A stretch of 64,000 nucleotides of DNA from the NCBI GenBank assembly GCA_003118195.1, contig BEXV01000324.1, positions 55,450 through 119,449 of the forward strand, given 5' to 3'. Position 1 is the first letter of the stretch, and each line of letters begins with the position of its first letter. Position numbers and translations under genes: made by a program. Under the pieces are notes generated by a model that searched no databases, was not told the DNA's origin, and saw only the letters and a list, made by a program, of their open reading frames with translations. Positions 12,301 through 23,400 of the stretch are shown in pieces. The DNA is from Hemicentrotus pulcherrimus (lineage: Eukaryota; Echinodermata; Echinoidea; Camarodonta; Strongylocentrotidae).

Positions 12301-12309
12301 ATAGATTTT

Positions 12310-13022
12310 GTCCACTCGAAAAATAAATTACTTTCAATAAGAGGAGAAAAATCAGACAAACCAATCAAAAACAGTTTGAGCAAAATCGGATAACCAATAA
12401 AATAGCTATGAATTTTTGAAAAAGTATGTAAAACTATGGAACAAATACGAATCACAACACAAATTGCCAAGATGGTTATCAGTTTGTGACGTCATGTCCT
12501 CACTATTTATTTCAATTGCTCTATATGGTTTCTCTTTTTAATCCCAAAACTTTATTTCCCCATGCCTTTGCTCAGGTTGTATGATTTTTATCATATTGCG
12601 TGCATGACATTTCACAAAATCTTTTATGAACTTTGAAGAATTTATACTATTTTCTGAATATTGTATATTCATATTTATTGATTTTTATATAATTAATTTA
12701 TCGAAATTCACATTGTTCATGATTTAACTGGAAAAATTACTCTATATTTGTGCATCCAATCAACAAAATATTACTATTAACCTAATTTGGATGCTGGTAT
12801 AAAGAAATAAGATTCTTAAGGAGAAAATAGGAAATTTATATAATCAATATAGAGAAAATAATTAGTGGATAGTGAGAACATGACGTCACCGACTCCTGAG
12901 TGAGTTGCCAATTTGTCAAAAGATTTTCAAAGTTTTTAATGTCAATACAAATTCATTACACTCAAATTACTTATTACTGATTTTTCTGCTTCTATTGAAA
13001 GTAAGTTATTTTAAGAGTGGAC
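12310..13022. mobile_element. Non-autonomous DNA transposon with long terminal inverted repeats
   Basis: GTCCACTC opens the element and GAGTGGAC closes it. The similarity continues inward: ACTTTCAATAAGAGGAGAAA near 12331 pairs with TTTCTGCTTCTATTGAAAGT near 12985, and TGACGTCATGTCCTCACTAT near 12488 pairs with ATAGTGAGAACATGACGTCA near 12870. The arms are therefore close to 190 bp each with an AT-rich middle. A TTTT on each flank may be the target duplication. No transposase frame is present. Elements with paired TGACGTCA and TCACTATT motifs are, from memory, common in echinoderm and hemichordate genomes. Confidence 0.7.
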
Positions 13023-13854
13023 TTTTGCTTTAAAGAAGTAAAACTTATTAAGTTGTGCATAGACTTTCCTATATAAAATGACAAGACTTATAATGATGTT
13101 TTATATCCACCTTCTTTTCTGGAGGATTATTCACCTTTGGTGACAGGGTTTTATATTTTGACTAAATCCATCGTGTTGTATTTCCCAGAAGGATTACATG
13201 GCTTGGCGACGAGTTTAAGTATAATGCTATTGGTCTGCTGGATCTAAATATCCTGGCGTCTGCATGTGGACGTGTCGTATTTCTTACTTCTTTGCCCAAC
13301 CTCCTATAAAGGTTATGTCATCGAAGTTGATACCTCTCTCTTAAATTGCCTTTAAATGCTGCGCACGTATTATTATAAATGTCAAATTTCCAAGAGCCAA
13401 CTAGAGTCAAACCAAAGGCGCTGAAATCAGCATGCGCAGGATAGAATACGTCAAAAAGATATTAGTGACATGATTAGCCAAAATAATGAGGTCCTCAATC
13501 AATTTTGTGTTCAATGAAATACCCATTCAGAGGCTGATCATAAACATGAGGGCGAAATCTCTCCAACAACAAAAAAATCTCAATCTTGAGAAAGCGTGAA
13601 TGTAGTGTTGTTATCGACAAAGGCGTGGTTGGGGAAAGGAGGGGGAAATTCATTTAAACTTTTCTTTACGCGGATAAACCATCAGGGATAATTTTGAGGC
13701 ATATATTACTTATATTCCCTAAGCCTCTAAAAAGCAATGATAATTTCTCACTGTATTGTTAGGTAAGTTGTTATCCAGTAGTAATCATTGTATCAATTCC
13801 CCTGCAAATAGCTAGTAGCATTCATTTTACCCCAATAACATTAAGATGTGTGCA

Positions 13855-13895
13855 TGTGTGTGTGCGTGTGTGAGTGTGAGTGTGCGTGCGCGCGT
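13855..13895. repeat. TG microsatellite
   Basis: Interrupted (TG)n ending in GCGCGCG, about 200 bp beyond the 3' end of the receptor exon. Confidence 0.9.
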
Positions 13896-14090
13896 ATCGC
13901 AATCGTGTGGTTCGGTGGGAGGTTGGATGCTTTATTAGTGGTTATTCAATTAAATCCATCCCGAATTCACTAATTCCTTGCTGAGCCGGGGCTCTAGAAT
14001 TACATTAATCAACAATACCACTGTTAAATAAATACAGGTAGAACGAAAAGAAGTGACAGTGTATATTTCACCTCAATTTGTATTCCTTAC

Positions 14091-14392
14091 CTCCTCGCCT
14101 ATCGCATCGTAGCTGAAGTTGAACTCTTTGAGCGCCCTCTCCTTCACATCCAGGGCGAATTCCTCGAATACGGGAGACTTTTTCTTGTGGAGCGTAAAGG
14201 TCATGAGCGCACGGTAGGCCGCCTTCGCGTTCTCATCATCAGCATCACCACGCTCCCATCCAATGTTACCAAAATATGAGCTGTCGAAGAGGACAATGTT
14301 GAAGAAAGCGTAGGAGCCATCAGTCATACCCAGTCGGTGAGCAGCCAACATTAGCTTGCGAACAGCATCACCGGATGCACAGATGATGACGA
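14091..14392 (-). CDS. Internal exon of a natriuretic peptide receptor / receptor guanylyl cyclase-like gene (ANF-receptor ligand-binding domain)
   Basis: This exon encodes 100 complete codons of the extracellular ligand-binding domain (periplasmic-binding-protein fold) shared by natriuretic peptide receptors and membrane guanylyl cyclases, which bind peptide ligands at the cell surface. Visible family signatures in order are VVIICAS near residue 1, LMLAAHRLGMTDG near 15, YAFFNI near 30, WERGD near 49, AYRAL near 60, FEEFA near 78 and KEFNFSYD near 90, with a possible N-glycosylation site at NFS. Reading the minus strand, a long pyrimidine tract ending in TTTTGACAG gives the acceptor and GAGGAG/GTAAGG gives the donor. 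The exon is 302 nt: it enters in phase 1 (two bases complete a valine codon) and leaves in phase 0. The AHR-GMT-G-YAFFNI stretch resembles the clearance receptor NPR3, whereas WERGD and KEFNFS resemble NPR1/2. One exon cannot decide whether the protein carries a cyclase domain. Vertebrate family members are compared from memory. Confidence 0.88.
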
Positions 14393-14430
14393 CTGTCAAA
14401 AGGGAAAAACAGAAGAAGAAAAAAGGAACG
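14393..14430 (-). promoter_or_regulatory. Splice acceptor region of the receptor exon
   Basis: On the minus strand a pyrimidine tract of roughly 30 nt (CCTTTTTTCTTCTTCTGTTT and on) runs to a terminal CAG just before the exon. It is the best polypyrimidine/AG signal on this strand near the exon, and it fixes the exon start where family similarity begins. Confidence 0.8.
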
Positions 14431-16090
14431 GATCGTTAAACAAATTCTCATGCTGAGATTTATGTAACAGATAACATTAATTAGACATGGAGGTTAGTGC
14501 GAATCTTATCGATTTTGCAATAGCGTATCAAAGAACTAATAAAAAAGAGGCAGATTCTTTCCCGAACCTGGATGGAGAGGGTCACTTCGTCTACCTGCCT
14601 GCCACAGATTCTGTCCAAAATGTATTGCTCCTTTTCCGTCATAGAGAAGAAAAGGGAAAGGTGCATACGCTGGATCTATCATTCTGGTGGCTACGCCATT
14701 GTTTTGGTTTGGAAACAAAATGAAATATCACAGAGCTACTTTGCCCGAAAACATTACCGAACAGAGATTCTTTTTCATATGAGTAATCAATACAAAATAA
14801 AACCTATTACCACCTGTCCTTCAATGAACGTAAATGAGAATATTCTATCGCGTCTCTCATTTTCAAAATGAGATACACACCAATAGTCCAAACAGAGAGC
14901 AATGACACTTCGATCAGTCCACTACTTATGCATGGGTTCGTTCTACTGCGAGAGGATTATCATAATTTGACGAAAGAGACATTACTTATAAGGTAAATAT
15001 TATGTTACCAAATAATATCGACTAAATGTAATGATGAAATTGAAAATATTCATACATGTCTTAAAATGTCGGTTATTATTGATCGCGAGGCATTTTGACA
15101 TTTTCCTCTTTTTTTGTTTAATTGCCATCAATATTACTTATGTTGCATTTTTCCAAGACGGACGCATACATCACACCTTCCCTATATCAGAAAGAAGAAG
15201 AAGGACTAGTTCTTATGACACAAAACTTCAACTTTAGCATTCATCAACCGTCAGAAAACATATAAAGACTGCAGGGAAAGAGTATGGATGGTAAAGAAAC
15301 GAGATTGGCTGGAGAGGTTCCGGAGGTGGCATTACAGAAATCGACACGAGAATTCTTCGTCAAATTAAATTACTTTTCTTTTTTTTACCGTCCAGGTTTT
15401 CTTTGAATCTAACTATTTATTTTGTTGGTGCTGGTGAAAATAAATATTGAATCAGTTATGAAAATCATTTTGTTTTCATTTCCGTAGATGTAGGGCGAGA
15501 GTCTGAGTTACTCGATAGTATCAATGTCATCCTTATTTATGGAAGACAGTACGAAGGGATGTCGTTATTACATTCCCACTCGATCAAACGTGTCCAGTAG
15601 TTCAATTAGCGGAAGGGTCAGTTAAGAACGCTGCTATATCACACGGGTATTGTACAAGTATATAAGAACAAAAGATATCTTTATAACATGTGGGTGCTGT
15701 AGAACCGGCGCCAGTCTGGTGATATGCTTGGTACTAATATAATCTTCAGGAGATATCAAGAGGTCAGTTTTTATGCCATCCTTATTCCCATTAATGCATT
15801 AATTTAATAAACATATCTGGGAGATGTAAACGGCACCTGATACGCTGCGTCACTGCTGTGGAATTTTTCACCGTCTTGTAAATTTCAAGTGAATCTGTTG
15901 TTTTGTCCTTGTAAGTGATTTTGTTATCTTATCCTTTTCAACTAAATTTTCACGGATCATCAAACAATTAAAAAGGGAGTTCGAACCATAAAGTTAAACT
16001 ACAAAATTATTCAACTGCTCACTAATGTCAAGCATGACTGAATACACGAACGTTAAAGCGGGACTGAACTAGGTGTAGCAAAAGTCTAAG
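14431..16090. other. Probable intron upstream of the receptor exon
   Basis: Three overlapping frames at 14480-14720 look somewhat protein-like but have no usable acceptor/donor pair and no family match. The rest shows nothing. Confidence 0.5.
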
Positions 16091-16205
16091 CGGTACCCGT
16101 TTGTCTCCCATGATCCCCCTTTTCTGACAATGTATGTTAATTGAGAGCTAATTTGATGATATAACCACATGTCATTGACCATGGAGGAAGGTCTGGCCAA
16201 ACTAG
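16091..16205 (+). mobile_element. Same SINE family, copy 2 (body only)
   Basis: CGGTACCCGTTTGTC, ATGATCCCCC, TTGAGAGCTAA and CACATGTCATTGACC occur in the same order and spacing as in the copy near 0.6 kb. The tRNA-like head is missing or too diverged to see. Identity by eye is roughly 70-75 percent, suggesting an old insertion. Confidence 0.55.
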
Positions 16206-16209
16206 TGCA

Positions 16210-18540
16210 GACAGCTAGGCTTTAACAATAGCAGATGCAAACCAGTATGTTTAGGCGTGACTTTGTGTTTATCGCAGATTAGCTATGTCTACAGATAATT
16301 ATATAGTCACATTAGAAGAGAAGTATGCATTTACCTTCTCACTGAAAAAAGTAAATGAAGGTTGTTGTTTTTTGGTTTTTTGTCGAGGTGGGGGCTGACA
16401 CATTTTATGGTCATGAACACACTGAAGAGAACTGCAATTGAAGGAATCTAATATAAAGATAACAAGGCGGTATACACAGCGGGGAAAGTCACTGGGGTGC
16501 TAAACAAAAACGTCATTACTTTAATGACGTTTTGTATAATAACACGATAAGCTCTGGCGTCTCTTTATATATCTCATAAAGTAAGTGCCTCTAGGATAAG
16601 TCACATGTTATTAGCTTATTCAGGCGAAATGGTCAACTCTTTTTGCTCCATCTTCACTCACTACTAGATAATTGAGTGGGATGAAATGCTTTGCTCTTCC
16701 GTGCCTGTGGCCATGATTGTATACTGCCGGCTTGTGAATGTGTTACCATTCCACGCGCTTATATATGTATTAAAAATTTCACGGTTTCACATCCTATATA
16801 CAATACCGAAACGTTTTAACACATTTTCTTCTTCTTCTTTTTTCAATCGTTACGAAATCCTCACAGTTCCTCCATGGAGGTTGCGATAAAATGGATGGAT
16901 CGAGGCTAGACTTCAATTGCGGATTAGTGCGCAGTAAACCCTCCCCACCAAAGGCCTACGCACTATTTTCATGTTATACGCAGTAAAACTCTCGTATTTC
17001 CTCTTTTTTACATCGACAAATGGGATCTCAAGATGCGTTTACTGGAATCTTCAATACCCCAAATCCAATCAATTTTGCTCCAGATTTGAAGATATGGCGA
17101 CAAGAGAAAATTAGGAAAATGATGAATGTAGATATCCCATTAATTCATTCTCCAACTGCAACCCTAGCAAGATCGAAACTCGGCGAAACTGTAGCAATGT
17201 GAATTGATGTAGTCGCCTGTTGGATTCGTTTAATAGAAATTTGAACATTTGAGGCTGTGGTTTTACAGCACAAAGTGCTTCCGTTATATTGGAAAGAGTA
17301 AAGAAAGAGAGACAGAATAAGAATCGAATGAAAAGGCAGAAAATTGATCACAAGTCCGGAACACCCCCACTTGATATCCCGTTGCCTGTGATGAACGTAA
17401 GCATCACACCTCCACACAAAAAAGCTGTGTATTTTCAGATGCATTTGAGAAGTTTATCCCTGATGGCTAGGAGTAATGTCAACATTATCTGCATGTTGTT
17501 ATCTCAAGATATTTCAAAACTATCACTTACAATCTTTATTCTCAGTCAAGTTAGACTACTTCAAACCATCATTGTTTTGGGGGGAAATGCAGGGAAGATA
17601 CTAGAACGTAAGCTTCAGTCTCTGATATCAACGGTTGTTCCGCTGAGATTACATCTGGCTCCTCTGACCGCCTCTATACATTGTATGGGTTAGGTCGACA
17701 AATGTCGGTTTTATTAAAGCATGACCCATACCAGACGATTATTTCTATCTAGGATGATGTCTACAATCTAACTCCAACACGTCATAAGGTTCAAATACGC
17801 GTTGCTTGGTTAGTTAGATTTGTATGTTTCGTTATTTTTTTCTTCCCTCTCTCTGTGCCAAATTCAAGATATTAAAACCATAGTGTGATTAGTATGTGCT
17901 CCACAAAACAGAGTTTGATTATTGTCATGATCTGCGTCGTCATGGGTAATTTTAATTTAGCAACACGAAGGACTATATCCCATTGATTCCGTTGGTAAGT
18001 GCATTGGTGTGATTATCGCACATGTCGCCATGCCTGCTTATACAATTCATTACCGCACCTTAAATTATCTATGAGATCTATGATTGGATTGTAATAATAC
18101 CCGTGATATACGCGGTGGTGCAAAGTGATTTCTCAAGCCCCCAAGTGGCAAAAGAAGTAAATACATTTTCCAAGAGTGATGGTATTGGCTTGAACTTCAA
18201 GTTTAACACGGAGCAACATGTTCTGCGAAAGGCACATTAGATAATACACGTACCACGCACATCAATCATGCTTTCATAACGCTCCAAAATCCTGATAATG
18301 ACATACAAAAACAAATCAGCTTCCCTTATACAACACAAAGGACTGTGGTAACATAAGTACTCGTGTAGTTTATCTACAGTCTTAATAAAGACAAAACCCA
18401 TATTTTGGCTGTCGACTAAGATCTATTGCCATCAATACTTCATGAAATTGGAAACTTGGGGAACAATGGCGAGGTATTGCTCTATGTGTCGTGATTGAAC
18501 GTGTCTCTTCGATCTTGTGGGAAACAGGTACGGCCAAGCC
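16210..18540. other. No gene recognised
   Basis: The longest frame (plus, 17289-17693) begins without ATG, has no domain and is compatible with chance. Confidence 0.55.
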
Positions 18541-18547
18541 AGATGAT

Positions 18548-18724
18548 CATGAAATATAATACCTTCTAAAAGACAACACTTTGAAACAAACAACCACACC
18601 ATGCTATTAAAGCATGTGAGCGCAAATTCATGGAAATACAATACCTTATAAAAGATAACGTTGTGAAACAAAGCAACAACACGGTGCTATTAAGAATGTG
18701 AGCACAGATTAATTTTATGGAAAT
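18548..18724. repeat. Two-unit tandem duplication, period about 81 bp
   Basis: CATGAAATATAATACCTTCT at 18548 recurs as CATGGAAATACAATACCTTA at 18629, followed in both units by AAAAGA, TGAAACAAA and a GTGCTATTAA or ATGCTATTAA segment. A third, partial unit begins near 18717. Confidence 0.75.
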
Positions 18725-19763
18725 TAAGCTAGCCCACAAGACGGCAAAAAATATATGCAGCGTTAAGAAGCAAAGATTTATTTACCGATCTATGACAATA
18801 TAAGGGGACGATGGAGCATTTCCAATAAACATGAACCTAAAAATATGCCCAATATGTGTGGATCACTCTCCTCTAGCAGAACGAACATGAACAAATTCGC
18901 CACGAGCCGCAAAACACATTAATCACGCCACGAAAAATAGAACTCGAGAATGAGGCAGGCTTGGATTTTTATTTTTTTCCTCTTCTTCTTCTTTTTCATT
19001 TTACCCTCTACATTCCAATCGATTCAGATTTGTATGAGACACTCATCAGTCAAGCTTCGATCTGGATCCAACACATATTTGACTTCTAAACAGCTGTTGA
19101 GAGGGGCAGCAGAGGGGGGCAGAGCAGACCAGAGAGGTAGCGTGTGACAGGAAGCAACTGATCGAAACGACAAGCAAATGAAAACGGCGTACTCGCGTCA
19201 TCATACCTATTCCGTATAAAATTATGTATGGAATTAGATGGTGAATATCCTTGTAAATGCCATGCATATTTGTAAGTCAAAAAGGATTTCTCAAGCCAGT
19301 CTGCATGCTCTTAGCTGCATACTAACGAAATATGAACCGCATATTTTGGGCGAAAACGAACTGGAAATGCTTTGTCCAATTACAATCTGGAATAATATTC
19401 ACGGTGTACTGAGTATCTGCCTTTTTCACGTAAAAAAATCGAACTAAGAAAAAATTATTTATATAAGCCTTTGTCTCACTCTAAAATGTATCAAAACAGA
19501 TTTTTAGAATTAGACAAAGGATATTAAAAAAGTTATTGCCTAAAAAAAAAGATAAAGAGATTTTTGCTTATTACCTTTTAATATATATTTCCAAGCTTTG
19601 GGTAAGTATTTCTAAAAAAAAACTTCATGTAAGTCCCTTAAAAATCAGACTAATTTATAAAGGTCAAAACCAGACATGATGGTGATCACTGTTTTACCCC
19701 CCCCCCTTTCTCCCCCTCTCTATCTGTGTCTCTCCTTTCCTCTCATTTTTTGTGGATACTTAC

Positions 19764-19786
19764 CGTAGGTCAGCACATGTTGATGA
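19764..19786 (-). CDS. Candidate 23-nt microexon upstream of the receptor exon
   Basis: On the minus strand a near-ideal acceptor (TTATACAATTACAG) and a near-ideal donor (ACG/GTAAGTATCC) enclose only 23 nt. If spliced to the receptor exon 5.4 kb further on, the last G completes the split valine codon and the frame reads HQHVLTY then VVIICAS with no stop. Two points count against it. Family members usually carry a short basic or serine-rich segment such as SER before VVI rather than LTY, and pairs of good splice sites occur by chance in large introns. It could be a real microexon, an alternative exon or a pseudo-exon. Confidence 0.25.
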
Positions 19787-20410
19787 CTGTAATTGTATAA
19801 ATAGAAAAGAAGGGTTCAGAAAAGGAAACAATGAACTGCAGCAATACATGTACATCTAATTATCTAATGTAACTGCATATTACTAAAGATGAGACACAAT
19901 TCCGGTAGCAATAACGATAATTACCTTTGGAACCATTTCTATTCCCAACCGATTTTGAATTGTCAGATATCACATGTTAAATAGTCGAACATATCAGAAT
20001 AACGGAAGAACCGAGATGATTCTTATATTTTCTGTTATTTTGGAAATGAAACACGTGACACCGAAATGATTACCTTGCAAAATTCCATTTTATTGTCGTA
20101 AAATAACCTTTCATAACTGGCGATATTTTCGCAATGCTTTCCACGGGTCTAAAAATAACTGCAAGACAACTTTCATCTGACATAAATCGAAGGTTATATA
20201 CAAAATAAACACAAGGCGAGGCAACCCAATTACTCCTTGGAGTATGATAAATAGATGCTGTAATGGGATGAAATTGTCAGCGCATTTACCAGGATGACCG
20301 ATAAAAGCAACGTGCTCAATTACAGGTGTGTACCACCTAGCCTTGTAAAGAGTTCTACATCCTGCCTTGACCATCATGGAAATGAGAAAGTAAACAAAAC
20401 TGTCTGCACT

Positions 20411-20462
20411 CGCGCACTCACACACACAAACACACACGCACATACACACAAACATAGACACA
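20411..20462. repeat. CA microsatellite
   Basis: Interrupted (CA)n. The cysteine/valine-rich start of a 116-codon minus-strand frame is its translation. Confidence 0.9.
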
Positions 20463-20479
20463 AAATGGTATCGTATGAT

Positions 20480-23400
20480 TTGTGAATAACGCGAGAGTTT
20501 CGTCCAAACATATCAGACATGCCGTCCACTTTTATGCAAATGCTATACAGTCATCGAAATGCAGAGTAGGGATTTACCGACTTTGAATTTCTGCTCCGTT
20601 AAGAGTTTCCATTTAACATAAAAGTATGGGAAATGACAAATGCAATAAAAAATCAATCTTCTCTGCCCTCAGCTAAAATCACTCAAACGTCTAAAATGGC
20701 GAATACATGTTAATTAATTCACTACCCCCTTATCCAAGAACATCCCCTGACGGACGCAAGTAATCTCCTGTAGTAGAATACTATACCTAATAAAGGGGAG
20801 TATTATATGTTACTTGTTAATCGATGTAATATTTACTTTTTTAAATGATTTTGATCCTATTTCCCGTTTTTATGGGTGTGTCTGTTTTGTTGTTAAAATA
20901 ATTTGTTTATATCCTCAGACAAGATATATACAATATAATATAAAGTCCTTGTCAATTGATATCGAAAGGATATCAATTTCTAGTTTACTGTTTGTTTTTT
21001 AAAGTTATCTTGTCATTTGTTGTTTATCTTGTTGTTGTATTAAAATGAGGTTTAAAAACTAGTTTGGATATTTCTCGCAAGGTATAACATTGAAAATACC
21101 GGTTTATTTGTTTATTAGATTACATGTATACAGAGTAAGAGGCTCATCAGAATTCGCTTTTCGTGGTGCATATTTATGATTTTAAATCTGCAACTAGTCA
21201 TCATCCCATAAGTAAACTCTTGACATGAAGGATGCATGTAATATTAACTGTAAAATTATTCTGCTAATATCATGTAAAATTCATAGAAGATTTGATGACA
21301 GTCATTTTCCCAACTGAGGGACCATGCATTTTTTTAGACGAGTTTAGGGGCGGAAAGGGATGTGTATATTACTGAGACTGAACAGGGGGCTAGATGAAAG
21401 CAAAGGTAACAGAAATTCGTTGTTCTTTCATCCTCCAATTTAACTAATGCACTCCCAAATAATTCTTCGAAATGTAACCTTATTGCAGTAAGTTAACGAA
21501 AACGCCATTGTTGTGTCTGTCTTTAATCATCATTTGTGGCGTCTCAGTTCATACTGCTCTTTGTGAAATTAATCGAATTATATCAAGAGGTCCTTGAATG
21601 AAAGTATCATAGCGCAGGAGATGACAAACCTCCGCATCTTATGCGATCTAGATTACCGTCATGGATTCCACCTATGTAGCCCTTTGAAGAAGAGACCTAG
21701 AGAGTGATAATCGTATTCCTGAACTGTCTGTAGCTTGATTTTGAGTGGATCAATCTTGTTACTCTCGCCTGTAATACGTCTAATCTCTGTCGATACATCA
21801 AGCTAATGGACCTCCATAGGCCGTTAAATTGGATCATAGCACGCTCACGACCAAAGTCTGCCTTCAGAACCCAAGAAGGTTTCAGATTTTCGGATAATGG
21901 ACCTTTTGGAATCATGACGTTACATAGAGTCCGAACTATCAATGCCTCCTGTTAGAGTGTATCCGCACCGCTCCGGCTCGCTTTGCTGTAGGCTCGACTC
22001 TTATGACTTCCTAAATGGATATCACCTTACGTTAGGCTTTATTCGCAATATAGGGAATGGAGGCTTGTTTGTCCTGCTGTTTTCAACATATCGATTCTTC
22101 TTTGGCTCACTTTTTTGGAATGGCTCGCATGCACACTCTTACGAAAACAATCTAGGCTCGATGAGATAATGGAAGGGCGGAATTAGTTTCCGTGGTGCCA
22201 GTCTGATCTGAATAAGATGTGAAGTAACTGGAGTAGTTGCAAACTAAGTCTTACGTGGATTCCTTTCCCTCTACCCTTTTCATAGAGAGATGAATTTTGG
22301 CTTGACTTGTGTGAATCACATCCATTTACACGCCTCTCTTAATCCGCCCCACCCCAAGGGAAAAGACGGGGCACATCTTTAAACAAATGTAGAAAGACAA
22401 GAAAGACCCTAGGCCTAAACACTTGGAGAGAAGGCGAAATGAGCTAAGTTATAATTGCATTTGCGTGTTTGAAATTGTAAACACGTCATTTTGTTCCAAA
22501 GAGGAGTTGTTGATCATCTCGCGTGCAGTAATGATCCATCCTCACGCTTTAATGAGCAAGAAGGAGTCAGAAAGGGTTAGAGGGAGAGGCAACTTCTCTC
22601 TTCACGCTATACTGAAGGTTGATATTTTCTCCCAGGGAGACGACTTGAAGATCACAAAGTTCGACGTCTCGGGGCTTTAAAAAAAAACTCGAAGGATGAT
22701 CAGAGTTCTTCATTTTCCGCTAGTCTGATGGGGAGAAGATAGAGAGACATTGGAAACGAAACTTGAGAACATGGGGGGCTGAAATATGTTAGGCAAACAA
22801 ACCGAATCGGAAGAGATATGTGGGATATGCGCAAAGATGTTTACTGTTACAATGTTCGGGGAATACGGGAAGACAAACAAAAAAACACAGGAGGGGGGGG
22901 GGGGNGACAAAAAGGTTGATTGAGAGAGAGAGAGAGGGAGAGAGAGATAGAGAAGGGGAGAGGGAGAGAGGTCGGGAGACTGGGTGAGAGTTGGGGTTTT
23001 AAGAAAATAGCGACAATTAAATTTCAGATTTTGCATGGCGACAAGTGACTTAGGAAAGAGGGTATATCTCGAGAGATAGATGGTACAAATGGCGTTAGGT
23101 AGAGCGGTGAGGATGATGTTGGGAGGTGACAACGAAGGACAAATAGGATTTCATTATTGACAAACCAGATGTGTCTCAATACGTTTCCTTATTTTCATAT
23201 CCAATAAAGTGCTCACGGCTACGTGTTTTATGTACACAGGAAAAATTTGACGTTCTCTAGGTAAATTGAGCCCGACATGAAAGTAGAAGAATGAACATGT
23301 ACAGTAAAACCATAATTGCTTTATTTTGTTTGGCTTATATTACCTTTAGTAAACTCCATATGAACAACGCGCAAGAACAACAAAAAACAAAGTAAACGTT

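Noticed and set aside
12099..12470. 123-codon open frame on the minus strand
   Set aside because: Half of it is translation of the GGACAACTACCCCC minisatellite and the rest is AT-rich transposon sequence.
14536..14723. Overlapping protein-like frames next to the receptor exon
   Set aside because: No acceptor/donor pair fits and no similarity to the preceding part of the receptor family.
17289..17693. 134-codon open frame on the plus strand
   Set aside because: Starts without ATG, no motifs, no splice sites framing it.
4813..18724. CRISPR-like arrays
   Set aside because: The tandem duplications have only two or three long diverged units, no spacers, and the genome is eukaryotic.
20111..20461. 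116-codon cysteine/valine-starting frame on the minus strand
   Set aside because: The start is a CA microsatellite and the remainder has no motif.
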